Positions 1-8,610 of a stretch of DNA of 64,000 nt are shown here, in pieces. The DNA lies in NCBI RefSeq assembly GCF_005222705.1, contig NZ_STGF01000008.1, positions 1-64,000 on the forward strand, read 5' to 3'. Each line of letters starts with the position of its first letter. Position 1 is the first letter of the stretch. The stretch is from Paenibacillus sp. SY21-1 (lineage in GTDB: Bacteria; Bacillota; Bacilli; Paenibacillales; Paenibacillaceae). The translations under genes were made by a program, and so were the position numbers. Under the pieces are notes generated by a model, which worked only from the letters and a program-made list of their open reading frames with translations, was not told where the DNA came from and did no database searches.

Positions 1-1929
1 GCCCGCACAGCGGCGCGCGGAGCCGCCGCAGGCGGCCTCGCCGGCGGCGCGGCGCTGGCGCAGCAGCGCACCGCTGCTGCGCGGCTTGCCGCCGCGGCGG
101 AGCTGCTTGCGCCGCACGAGGCGCTGGCGCAAACGGCGCTCGCGATGCGCGAGAAGGCGAGCCGTCTCGCGGACAGCCGCTTTACCATCGCGCTGTTCGG
201 CGCGTTCAGCGCGGGCAAATCCTCGCTCGCCAACGCGCTGATCGGCGAGCCGGTGCTGCCGGTGTCGCCGAATCCGACGACTGCGGCGATTAACCGGCTG
301 GTGCCGCCAACCGAGGCTCAGCCGCACGGAACCGCCCGGATCGTCATGAAAGCGCGAGAGGGGCTTTTGGATGACGTCCGTTACTCGCTTGCGCTGCTAG
401 GGGAAACACCGCAGGAGGATGCGGATGCGCTTATGCGCTCGATCGACAAGCTCGCTCCCGAATCGATTGGCGCCGGCGGGCGACCGCATTACAGCTTTTT
501 GCGCGCCGCAAGAGCGGGCTGGGCGGAGCATGAGAGACTGCTGGGCCAGGAGCTGTCCGTCAATCAGGACGAGTATGAGCGCTATGTGGCGGAGGAGTCT
601 AAATCCTGCTTCGTCAGCGAGATCGAGCTGTTCTATGATTGTCCGCTGACCGCGCAGGGCATCGTGCTCGTCGATACGCCGGGGGCGGACTCGGTCAACG
701 CAAGGCATACGGGCGTCGCGTTCAACTATATTAAAAACGCGGACGCCGTCCTGTTCGTCACGTACTACAACCATGCCTTCTCGCAGGCCGATCGCCAGTT
801 TCTCATGCAGCTTGGACGAGTGAAGGATCAGTTCGAGCTGGATAAAATGTTTTTCCTCGTCAATGCCGCCGATCTGGCCGCCGATGAGGAGGAGCTGGCT
901 GGCGTGCTCGGGCATGTCGAGAGCAATTTGCTGCAGCATGCCATCCGCCATCCGCGGCTGTTCCCTGTCTCCAGTCTGCAGGCGCTTGACGCCAAGCAGG
1001 AGGGCGACGCGGAGCTGCTGGCGAAATCGGGAATTGAAGCGTTTGAGCAATCCTTTTTATCGTTTATACATCAGGATTTGGGAAGCTTGGCCGCTGCGTC
1101 GGCCGAATTGGATTTGCGAAGGGCCATTGCAACGCTTTCGGGCTGGCTGTCAAGCGCGCGGGGCGATGACGATGCGCGCGCTGCGGAGCAGCTAAGATTG
1201 CAGGGAGCCGCGCAGAGGGCAGAAGCGGAGCTGGCGGCGCTAGCAGGCTCGCAGCTGCCGGAGCAGCTGGTGCAGGAGCTTGGCGAGCTGCTGTATTACG
1301 TCGTGCAGCGTCTCCAATTCCGCTTGGGCGAGTTTTACAATCTGGCGTTTAATCCGGCCTCCCTTCAGGATGACGGACGCGATTTACGCAAGGCGCTATG
1401 GACGTCTTGGCTGGAGCTTCAGCGGTTGGTGCAATTGGAGCTGTCGCAGGAAATGCTGGCCACTTCCCTTCGAATGGAGCGCGGCATACACACGCTGCTT
1501 GGCAAGCAGTACGCGGCATGCACGGACCGGATCGCCGGCGACATCGGCGGCTACACGCCGCTTCCATACGCCAAGGCCGGGCTGCCGACACCTGAGCCGC
1601 CAAAGGCTTGGGAAACCGCTGCGGTAGACAGTAAGCTGCTATCGAGCCGTTTCAAGTCGCCGCGGCAGTTTTTTGAAGGCGAAGGCAAACAGCAGCTCCG
1701 CAAAGAGCTGGAAGCGCTGCTTGCTCCGTCTCTCACCGGCTGGATGAACGAGCGTACGGCAGAATGGACGGGTTTGTACAGCGAATTGTGGACACAGGCA
1801 TCAGCCCATGCATGCAAGCTGCTTCGCGATGATATGCTCGGCTACATAGCGGGGCAGCAGCAATCACTGGCGGGCGGAGCGGAAACAGAGCAGCTTGAGC
1901 AGCTCTACAATCAATTGATTCATATCTAA
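1..1929 (+). CDS. Dynamin-family GTPase, C-terminal part (5' truncated)
   Basis: The frame is open from base 1 with no stop, so the gene starts before the window and only its last 642 codons are here. After a very Ala/Arg-rich, high-GC linker (about bases 1-140) comes a dynamin-type GTPase domain. The G1 loop GAFSAGKSS lies near bases 196-222 and the G3 motif DTPGADS near 672. The following LFVTYYNHAFSQADRQFL stretch and a G4-like NAAD are typical of bacterial dynamins, and a long helical stalk follows. Tandem-GTPase proteins such as Bacillus DynA carry two such modules, so this is probably the second one (inference). That family tethers and fuses membranes. A strong terminator follows the stop. 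The first internal ATG (base 145) is not the real start, because it would remove the conserved lead-in to the G domain. Confidence 0.85.
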   Translation, partial: ARTAARGAAAGGLAGGAALAQQRTAAARLAAAAELLAPHEALAQTALAMREKASRLADSRFTIALFGAFSAGKSSLANALIGEPVLPVSPNPTTAAINRLVPPTEAQPHGTARIVMKAREGLLDDVRYSLALLGETPQEDADALMRSIDKLAPESIGAGGRPHYSFLRAARAGWAEHERLLGQELSVNQDEYERYVAEESKSCFVSEIELFYDCPLTAQGIVLVDTPGADSVNARHTGVAFNYIKNADAVLFVTYYNHAFSQADRQFLMQLGRVKDQFELDKMFFLVNAADLAADEEELAGVLGHVESNLLQHAIRHPRLFPVSSLQALDAKQEGDAELLAKSGIEAFEQSFLSFIHQDLGSLAAASAELDLRRAIATLSGWLSSARGDDDARAAEQLRLQGAAQRAEAELAALAGSQLPEQLVQELGELLYYVVQRLQFRLGEFYNLAFNPASLQDDGRDLRKALWTSWLELQRLVQLELSQEMLATSLRMERGIHTLLGKQYAACTDRIAGDIGGYTPLPYAKAGLPTPEPPKAWETAAVDSKLLSSRFKSPRQFFEGEGKQQLRKELEALLAPSLTGWMNERTAEWTGLYSELWTQASAHACKLLRDDMLGYIAGQQQSLAGGAETEQLEQLYNQLIHI

Positions 1930-1969
1930 ATGTCAATGAAAGTAGTTGTTTCTATATTTTTTATCGCTG

Positions 1970-2013
1970 AATGCTTTTGCGGACGCCAGGCGCGTCCTGC
2001 AAAAGCATTTTTT
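1970..2013 (+). terminator. Rho-independent terminator after the dynamin gene
   Basis: The arm ATGCTTTTGCGGACGC pairs with GCGTCC-T-GCAAAAGCAT across a short loop, with one bulged base, and is followed by TTTTTT. Confidence 0.85.
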
Positions 2014-2323
2014 GTCGCGGCGGATAAAGCGAGGCATCATGCGGCTTGACGCCGATTTTCAGTCTTTTGCTCCATGCTTTCCGCCTTGCTTCTGCGTGTA
2101 GATGGTTGTTTGATTTTGTGTGCTCTCGTGCAAAAAGTGAGCAATTGGCACATTTTTGTCACGATTTAAGACTATTTGAGAGGATTAACGGTTTCTCATA
2201 ATGCTAGCGGCTCGAAAAGCGGTTTCAAACACATATACGCATATTTATCCCGTTTGCTACCGTTAACCGATACTGCTAATATTCATTCATGCTTAAAAAA
2301 ATGCAACGGGGAGATGGAACCAC
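2014..2323. other. Intergenic leader upstream of the ABC exporter pair
   Basis: This 310-base stretch separates the dynamin terminator from the exporter start. An imperfect promoter-like TTGGCA is visible near 2143. A possible 21-codon ORF (2202-2267) has only a distant GAGG. Related heterodimeric exporters such as Bacillus bmrCD are controlled by a leader peptide, so this leader might be regulatory, but no clear attenuator hairpin was found. No confident gene is present. Confidence 0.4.
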
Positions 2324-4096
2324 TTGGACGTGTTAAGGCAGTTGAAAGCATTTTATTGGACGGAGCGCAAGCTGTTGTATTCCTCCATTTTATGCTTAAT
2401 GTGCGCGACAGCGATCGGACTTGCATATCCGAGGCTGCTTGCCTACCTCATTGACGATGTAATTACGCCGCGCAAATTCGAGCTTGTGCCGATGTTGGCT
2501 TTTTTCGTCGTCGGTGTCGTAACGTTAAAGGCAATCATGCAGTTTTTGCACGGCTTAACGGGAGGAAGACTGGGCAACCGGGTAGCCTTCAACATGAGAA
2601 ATGCGCTTTACGACAAATTGCAAACCCTTTCGTTTCAGTATTACGACAAAGCCAAAACAGGCGATCTGATGTCGCGTCTGACGGCCGACCTCGAAGCGAT
2701 CCGCAACTTTATCGGTTTTGGCTTCGCGCAAATTTTAAACATGGTGCTGATGGTCGTCTTTGGCGGCATCATGATGATGTCCATCCATTGGCAGCTGATG
2801 CTGATCACGCTGCTGCCGATTCCTGTGCTTATCTTTATCGCCCTTCGTTTCGAGAAGCAGATTCACCCGGCTTTCCGGGAAATGCGTCAGGCGATGAGCA
2901 ATTTGACGACAGCCGTACAAGAAAACATTACGGGGGTCCGTACAGTCAAATCGTTTGCGCGCGAGAATCACGAGGTGTCCAAATTCTCGATTCGCAGCGA
3001 AGCCTATCAGACGAATCAAGTAGGGGCTTCGGGCATTTGGGCGAGATTTTTTCCGGTCATGGAGCTTGTTGCGAACTCCTGCGCAGTCATTTTGCTCATT
3101 ACCGGCGGGATTTTGGTCATTCAGGGGTCCCTTAAGCTGGGCGAGTTTGTCGCCTTTTTCAGCTTGATCTGGTACATCATCGGACCGATGTGGGGGCTTG
3201 GCTTCCATATCAACAACTATACGCAGTTCAAAGCTTCAGGCGAGCGCGTAATCGGGCTAATGAACGAGCATGTGCATGTCAAAAACATTGAGGACGCCAT
3301 CGTCGTTCATTCCGATATGGTAAAAGGGCATGTCCGCTTTCAGCATGTCACGTTCAGCTATCCGGATAAAAAGCCGGCCTTGACCGATATTGAAATCGAC
3401 GCGCCTCCGGGGGCGGTAATCGGGCTTCTTGGGGCGACAGGCTCAGGCAAATCGACGATTATCCAGCTGCTGATGCGTGCCTACAATGTGAAAAATGGCT
3501 CGATTACGCTCGACGGCATCGATATTCGCAATCTCGATGTGCAAAGCCTGCGCCAGGTCATCGCGCCGGTCTTTCAGGAAACGTTTTTGTTCTCCGCTTC
3601 GATAAGAGACAATATCGCTTACGGCGTAAGAGATGTGACACAGGAGCAAATTGAACGGGCGGCGAAGCTTGCGAAGGCGCATGATTTCATTATGGAGCTT
3701 CCGCTCGGCTACGACACGGTTGTCGGCGAGCGCGGGATGGGCCTATCCGGCGGTCAAAAGCAGCGGATTGCGATTGCGAGGGCGCTGATCAAAAATCCGC
3801 GCATTCTCGTTCTCGACGATGCGACCAGCGCAGTGGACATGGAGACGGAGCATGAAATTCAAGCAGGCTTCAGAGAGCTGATGGCAGGCCGTACGACCTT
3901 TATCATCGCGCACCGGATTTCTTCGCTGCGTCATGCGGACGAAATCGTCGTGCTTGATGAGGGACGAATCGTACAGCGCGGTACGCATGCGGAGCTGATC
4001 GAACGCAGCGGTCCATACCGGGATACGTATAACATTCAATATGCCGATTATGAGGCGAAAGCGTCTTCTGGAGGAAGGGGAAGTACGGTATCATGA
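2324..4096 (+). CDS. Heterodimeric ABC exporter, subunit with degenerate ATPase site
   Basis: This 590-residue half-transporter has six membrane helices (about residues 15-310) followed by an ATP-binding domain. Walker A is GATGSGKST and the signature is LSGGQ. Walker B reads ILVLDDATSAVD, so the usual catalytic Glu is Asp. That substitution marks the non-catalytic subunit of heterodimeric multidrug exporters such as BmrC, TM287 and LmrC. The start is TTG at 2324, ten bases after GGGGAG. Its stop overlaps the next start in an ATGA, implying coupled translation with its partner. The likely role is drug or lipid export from the cytoplasmic membrane. The exact orthologue (YfiB-like or BmrC-like) cannot be decided from sequence alone. 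Confidence 0.9.
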   Translation: MDVLRQLKAFYWTERKLLYSSILCLMCATAIGLAYPRLLAYLIDDVITPRKFELVPMLAFFVVGVVTLKAIMQFLHGLTGGRLGNRVAFNMRNALYDKLQTLSFQYYDKAKTGDLMSRLTADLEAIRNFIGFGFAQILNMVLMVVFGGIMMMSIHWQLMLITLLPIPVLIFIALRFEKQIHPAFREMRQAMSNLTTAVQENITGVRTVKSFARENHEVSKFSIRSEAYQTNQVGASGIWARFFPVMELVANSCAVILLITGGILVIQGSLKLGEFVAFFSLIWYIIGPMWGLGFHINNYTQFKASGERVIGLMNEHVHVKNIEDAIVVHSDMVKGHVRFQHVTFSYPDKKPALTDIEIDAPPGAVIGLLGATGSGKSTIIQLLMRAYNVKNGSITLDGIDIRNLDVQSLRQVIAPVFQETFLFSASIRDNIAYGVRDVTQEQIERAAKLAKAHDFIMELPLGYDTVVGERGMGLSGGQKQRIAIARALIKNPRILVLDDATSAVDMETEHEIQAGFRELMAGRTTFIIAHRISSLRHADEIVVLDEGRIVQRGTHAELIERSGPYRDTYNIQYADYEAKASSGGRGSTVS

Positions 4097-5910
4097 GCGC
4101 CAAAGCAAAATCTACGAACAAAAATGAACGCTTTATTTATCAGGACGACGAATTGATTGAAAAGCCGTTTAACTGGGCGCAGCTCCGCAGGCTGTTTATG
4201 TATATGAAGCCTTATAAAAAACAGCTGATGCCCGTCATATTCATGATGCTGCTGGGCACTGCGACCAGATTGGGGATTCCCGCGCTCGTTATATTGGCGA
4301 TCGACACGGCGATTGCGCCCGAGAACGGAGAAACCAGCGTTCAGAACCTGCTGCTGATAGCCGGTCTTATGCTTTTCCTTTACATCATTCAGTGGGCTTC
4401 TAACACATACCGTATCAAATACACGAATATTATCGGGCAGAAGGTCATTTACGATTTAAGAAGCCATCTGTTCCAGCACATTCAGAAGCTTTCGTTCCGC
4501 TTTTATGACAAACGTCCGGCAGGCTCTGTTCTCGTCCGCGTTACGAACGATGTTAACGCCTTGCAGGATCTGTTCACGAACGGCGTCGTCAACCTGCTGA
4601 TGGACTGCGTTCAGCTCGTCGGCATCGTGATTATATTGCTGGCCTGGAATTTCAAGCTGGGGCTTGCCGTCATGATTACCGTGCCGTTGATGTTCCTGGT
4701 CTCTACGACGCTGCGCAAGCGGATTCGGTTTGCATGGCAGGATGTGCGGATCAAGCAATCACGCATCAATTCCCATTTGAACGAAAGTATTCAGGGGATG
4801 AAGGTAACGCAGGCCTACGTGCAAGAGAAGGACAATATGGGCTTCTTCAATCAAATGAATTTTGTAAACGTAAAATCATGGAACAAGGCGTCTGCGCTCA
4901 ATCAGTCGTTTGGCCCTGTCATTGAAATTACCGCGGCGCTGGGCACGTTTATTTTGTTCTGGTACGGCTCCCATTTGATCCAGCAGGAAGCGATAACGAT
5001 CGGTCTTCTTGTCGGGTATGCCAACTATATCGGAAATTTCTGGGAGCCGATTAACCGGCTCGGTCAGATGTACTCCCAGCTGCTGATTGCGATGGCGTCG
5101 TCGGAGCGAATTTTCGAATTTATCGACGAGGACCCGACGGTCGGAGAGGCAGGACATGCGAAGCCGCTTGGCTCCATCAAAGGCAATGTGACGTTCGACC
5201 ACATCGTATTCGAATACGAAAAGGGAAGACCGGCGCTTAAAAACGTGACGATTGACGTAAAAGCCGGTCAGTCGATCGCCTTGGTCGGGCATACGGGCTC
5301 GGGAAAAAGTACAATCATCAATCTGCTCTGCCGTTTCTACGATCCGGTGGAAGGACGCGTGCTGATCGACGGAATCGACATTCGTGACGTTACGATTGAA
5401 AGCTTGCGCTCTCAGGTAGGCATCGTGCTGCAGGATACGTTTATTTTTTCCGGCTCGATCCGCGACAACATTCGTTACGGCAAGCTGAACGCAACGGACG
5501 ATGAAATCGTGAAGGCGGCGCAGGCGGTAGGCGCGCACGACTTTATTATGAACTTGCCTGATGGCTATGACACACAGGTGGAGGAGCGCGGCAACGTGCT
5601 GTCCATGGGCCAAAGGCAGCTGCTGTCGTTCGCGCGAGCGTTGCTTGCGGACCCGCGCATTCTCATTCTGGATGAGGCGACTGCGAGCATCGATACGGAG
5701 ACCGAGCTTAAAATTCAAGAGGCGCTCAAAAAATTGCTTGCAGGCCGCACCTCTTTTATGATTGCGCACAGGCTTTCGACGATTCGCCACGCCGACGAAA
5801 TTATTGTGCTGGATCACGGAAAAATCGTTGAGCAAGGCAACCACAATGCGTTAATCGCCAAGAAAGGCGTCTATAACGGGTTGATTGAGGCTCAGTACCG
5901 CTTCATATAA
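4093..5910 (+). CDS. Heterodimeric ABC exporter, catalytic-site subunit
   Basis: This 605-residue half-transporter has a longer cytoplasmic N-terminus (about 30 residues), six membrane helices and an ATPase domain. Walker A is GHTGSGKST and Walker B is ILILDEATASID, with the catalytic Glu intact. The signature is LSMGQ instead of LSGGQ. It therefore pairs exactly with the upstream subunit: its intact Walker motifs face the partner's normal LSGGQ, while its altered signature faces the partner's Asp-containing Walker B. This gives one active and one degenerate nucleotide site, as in TM287/288 and BmrCD. The ATG lies inside the upstream stop (ATGA), preceded by GGAGGAAGGGG. Confidence 0.92.
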   Translation: MSAKAKSTNKNERFIYQDDELIEKPFNWAQLRRLFMYMKPYKKQLMPVIFMMLLGTATRLGIPALVILAIDTAIAPENGETSVQNLLLIAGLMLFLYIIQWASNTYRIKYTNIIGQKVIYDLRSHLFQHIQKLSFRFYDKRPAGSVLVRVTNDVNALQDLFTNGVVNLLMDCVQLVGIVIILLAWNFKLGLAVMITVPLMFLVSTTLRKRIRFAWQDVRIKQSRINSHLNESIQGMKVTQAYVQEKDNMGFFNQMNFVNVKSWNKASALNQSFGPVIEITAALGTFILFWYGSHLIQQEAITIGLLVGYANYIGNFWEPINRLGQMYSQLLIAMASSERIFEFIDEDPTVGEAGHAKPLGSIKGNVTFDHIVFEYEKGRPALKNVTIDVKAGQSIALVGHTGSGKSTIINLLCRFYDPVEGRVLIDGIDIRDVTIESLRSQVGIVLQDTFIFSGSIRDNIRYGKLNATDDEIVKAAQAVGAHDFIMNLPDGYDTQVEERGNVLSMGQRQLLSFARALLADPRILILDEATASIDTETELKIQEALKKLLAGRTSFMIAHRLSTIRHADEIIVLDHGKIVEQGNHNALIAKKGVYNGLIEAQYRFI

Positions 5911-6056
5911 GCGGCAGGATAGTTGACGTTTCAGGTTTTAAATGTTGATTTTTACGCAAGGAACCTCCACAATGGAAGAAAAAAGTATCGATCCGCGGCG
6001 CCGCAATTATGCGTCGGCTTCGCGAACGATTCGCTTCCAGGAGGTTCTTTGTTGTT

Positions 6057-7235
6057 ATGTATGGATCACCGCTTACTACGAACGCCCGCAAAATTTTACT
6101 GCTAGGCTCGGGGGAACTGGGCAAGGAGGTTGTGCTTGAGGCGCAGCGGCTAGGTGTCGAGACCATTGCCGTAGACCGCTACGAGCATGCGCCGGCGATG
6201 CAGGTTGCTCACCGGAGCTACACGACCGACATGCTTGATGGGAAGGAAATCCGCAGAATTATCGAGCTGGAGCGCCCAGACTACATTGTTCCGGAAATTG
6301 AAGCGATTGCCACCGAAACGCTTGTCGAGCTGGAGCAGGAAGGACATCGCGTTATTCCGACTGCCCGGGCAGCGCGCCTGACAATGGACAGGGAAGGGAT
6401 TCGCCGCTTGGCTGCGGAGACGCTTGGCCTGCCGACAGCGCCATACCGTTTCGCCGATTCGCTTGACGAGCTTCGGGAGGCTGCCTTGGCGCTCGGCTTC
6501 CCATGCGTCATCAAGCCCATTATGAGCTCATCGGGGAAGGGCCAGAGCGTATGCCGGTCCGAGGCCGAAATCGAAGCGTGCTGGGCATACGCGATGGAGG
6601 GTGGACGCGCCAAAAAGCAACGAATCATTGTGGAGGGCTTCGTCACCTTTGAATCCGAAATCACGCTGCTCACCGTTCGCTCTGTATCGGGAACCACCTT
6701 TTGCGCGCCGATTGGCCACGTTCAGCAGGATGGAGACTACATAGAATCGTGGCAGCCTCATCAGATGTCGCAGCAGCAGCTGGAGGAAGCGGAGTCCATC
6801 GCACAGCGCATTACAGAGGAGCTTGGCGGCTTTGGGCTGTATGGGGTCGAGCTGTTTTTGACCAAGGAGGGCGTCTTGTTCAGCGAAGTGTCGCCGCGGC
6901 CGCATGACACCGGCATGGTGACGATGATCACGCAGGACATGTCGGAGTTTGCCTTGCATGTACGAGCCATTCTCGGTTTTCCAATTCCGACGCTGCGGCT
7001 GCTGACGCCCGGCGCTTCCTATACGCTCAAGGCTGACCGGGAATCGGCTACCTTCCGCATCGGCGGCATCGAGCAGGCGCTGTCCGTCCCGAATACGCAG
7101 GTCAGACTGTTCGGCAAGCCCGAAACGAAGCCGGGACGGCGCATGGCTGTGGCGCTTAGCAGCGCGGAATCGGTAGAGCAGGCGCGCCTTGCGGCGCAGA
7201 CGGCGGCCAAGGCGCTATTTTTGGCTTACGAATAG
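6057..7235 (+). CDS. purT: Formate-dependent GAR transformylase PurT
   Basis: PurT makes formyl-glycinamide ribonucleotide from GAR, ATP and formate, the folate-independent version of the third step of purine synthesis. From the ATG at 6057 the protein is 392 residues, the same length as E. coli PurT. The N-terminus holds the nucleotide-binding [13 protein letters not shown] motif. The ATP-grasp core has [14 protein letters not shown], then [25 protein letters not shown] with the metal-binding Glu/Asn-type region. AGGAGG lies 12 bases upstream. An earlier in-frame ATG (6009) has no ribosome site and would add an unrelated tail. No other pur genes are nearby. A terminator follows. Confidence 0.95.
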   Translation: MYGSPLTTNARKILLLGSGELGKEVVLEAQRLGVETIAVDRYEHAPAMQVAHRSYTTDMLDGKEIRRIIELERPDYIVPEIEAIATETLVELEQEGHRVIPTARAARLTMDREGIRRLAAETLGLPTAPYRFADSLDELREAALALGFPCVIKPIMSSSGKGQSVCRSEAEIEACWAYAMEGGRAKKQRIIVEGFVTFESEITLLTVRSVSGTTFCAPIGHVQQDGDYIESWQPHQMSQQQLEEAESIAQRITEELGGFGLYGVELFLTKEGVLFSEVSPRPHDTGMVTMITQDMSEFALHVRAILGFPIPTLRLLTPGASYTLKADRESATFRIGGIEQALSVPNTQVRLFGKPETKPGRRMAVALSSAESVEQARLAAQTAAKALFLAYE

Positions 7236-7257
7236 ACGGCTTGTGCAAATGACTATG

Positions 7258-7307
7258 ATAAGGTCTCTATCATCGCTAAAATTTGGCGGTCATAGAGATC
7301 TTTTTTG
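7258..7307 (+). terminator. Rho-independent terminator after purT
   Basis: AAGGTCTCTAT pairs with ATAGAGATCTT (one G-U pair) and is followed by TTTTTT. Confidence 0.8.
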
Positions 7308-7439
7308 GAATGCAACCCGCTGCGCAGCCGTTTCACCTTGATCGATATATAAATTGAACGCATGCTTCCAATGGAAACGAGCATTTTAGAAACCGAACTT
7401 ATGTAGAATCATTTTTTCCCTGCCCCAGGCGTTTGATCT

Positions 7440-8400
7440 TCACAATTCTCACTCATTTTGCTCCCGAGATCCCTAAAATGCGATCTACAGTCATTTTTCT
7501 CACTCATTTTGCTCTCGAGAGCCCTAAAATGCGAGCTACAGTCATTTTTCTCACTCATTTTGCTCTCGAGAGTCCTAAAATGCGAGCTACAGTCACAATT
7601 CTCACTCATTTTGCTTCCGAGAGCTCCCAAAGCCGAGCTATAGTAACATTTCTCACTCATTTTGCTCCAGAGGCCCTAAAATGCGAGCTACAGTCACATT
7701 TCTCACTCATTTTGCTCCCGAGAGCTCCCAAAGCCGAGCTACAGTCACATTTCTCACTCATTTTGCTCCCGAGAGCTCCCAAAGCCGAGCTATAGTAACA
7801 TTTCTCACTTATTTTGCTCTCGAAAGCCCTAAAATGCGATCTACAGTCACATTTCTCACTCATTTTGCTCCCGAGAGCTCCCAAGCCGATCTACAGTCAC
7901 ATTTCTCACTCATTTTGCTTCCGAGAGCCCTAAAATGCGATCTACAGTCACATTTCTCACTCATTTTGCTCCAGAGAGCCCTAAAATGCGATCTACAGTC
8001 ACATTTCTCACTCATTCGCTCCCGAGAGCCCTAAAATGTGATCTACATTCATTTTTCTTACTCATTTTGCTTCCGAGAGCCCCAAAAGCCGATCTACAGT
8101 CACATTTCTCACTCATTTTGCTCCCTAGAGCTCCCAAAGCCGAGCTATAGTAACATTTCTCACTCATTTTGCTCCCGAGAGCTCCCAAAAGCCGATCTAC
8201 AGTCACATTTCTCACTCATTTTGCTCCCGAGAGCCCTAAAATGCGATCTACATTCATTTTTCTTACTCATTTTGCTCCAGAGAGCCCTAAAATGCGATCT
8301 ACAGTCACATTTCTCGCTCATGTTGCTTCCGAGAGCCCCCAAAGCTGATCTACAGTCACATTTCTTACTAACTTTCCTCCAGATAGCTTCCAAAAACGTG
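7440..8400. repeat. Array of about nineteen 51-bp tandem repeats
   Basis: The motif ACTCATTTTG and its variants recur at 7451, 7502, 7553, 7604, 7655, 7705, 7756, 7807, 7858, 7908, 7959, 8010, 8060, 8111, 8162, 8214, 8265, 8316 and 8367. The period is almost always 51 bases, with a few 50 or 52. Two unit types alternate irregularly: one with CCCTAAAATGCGATCTACAG and one with CTCCCAAAGCCGAGCTATAG. Each unit holds GCTCCCGAGAGC, a 4-bp stem with a CCGA loop, and the first type extends it by pairing CATTTT with AAAATG. The last two copies are decayed. Because 51 is a multiple of three, open frames run through it on both strands, but the indels break them and there are no ribosome sites, so it is judged non-coding. 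The rest of 7308-8610 holds no gene. Confidence 0.93.
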
Positions 8401-8540
8401 CCACATTCCGCTGGATCAATTATTGACCCACTTTTTGGCGCAGAAACATCTTCGCATCTTAGTCTGATCAGCGTTCGGTATGCAAAAGCTTTAGTTCAGC
8501 CTGTATAGTTCAAATTTCCTAAATATAAAAGGATAATCTA

Positions 8541-8568
8541 TAAATTTTTTACGGTTTTGCACCGATAA
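8541..8568 (+). promoter_or_regulatory. Possible sigma-D (motility) promoter of the chemotaxis receptor
   Basis: TAAA at 8541 and CCGATAA at 8562 resemble the sigma-D pattern TAAA-N15-GCCGATAT, with spacing about one base too long. It sits 43 bases before a methyl-accepting chemotaxis gene, the class this factor usually controls. Confidence 0.45.
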
Positions 8569-8610
8569 TTTTATGAAGGCATTATACACAGACGAGGATG
8601 GCGACAGCAG

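Noticed and set aside
397..1050. 217-codon ORF on the minus strand
   Set aside because: It is antisense to the conserved GTPase domain, with no ribosome site and no recognisable protein features.
2202..2267. 21-codon leader peptide upstream of the ABC exporter pair
   Set aside because: The only ribosome-site-like sequence is about 18 bases away and no attenuator hairpin was seen, so it is not called a gene.
4876..5844. 322-codon minus-strand ORF
   Set aside because: It mirrors the ATPase domain of the ABC gene; long antisense frames are common here because of codon bias.
5990..6056. PurR box (CGAACGATT) upstream of purT
   Set aside because: Only one half-site-like match was found; PurR control normally needs two spaced inverted boxes.
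7440..8400. CRISPR array
   Set aside because: The whole 51-base unit is conserved with no variable spacers between short repeats, and no cas genes are present.
7409..8508. Several ORFs of 60-156 codons on both strands in the 51-bp repeats
   Set aside because: They exist only because 51 is divisible by three. They break at unit indels, lack ribosome sites, and appear on both strands.
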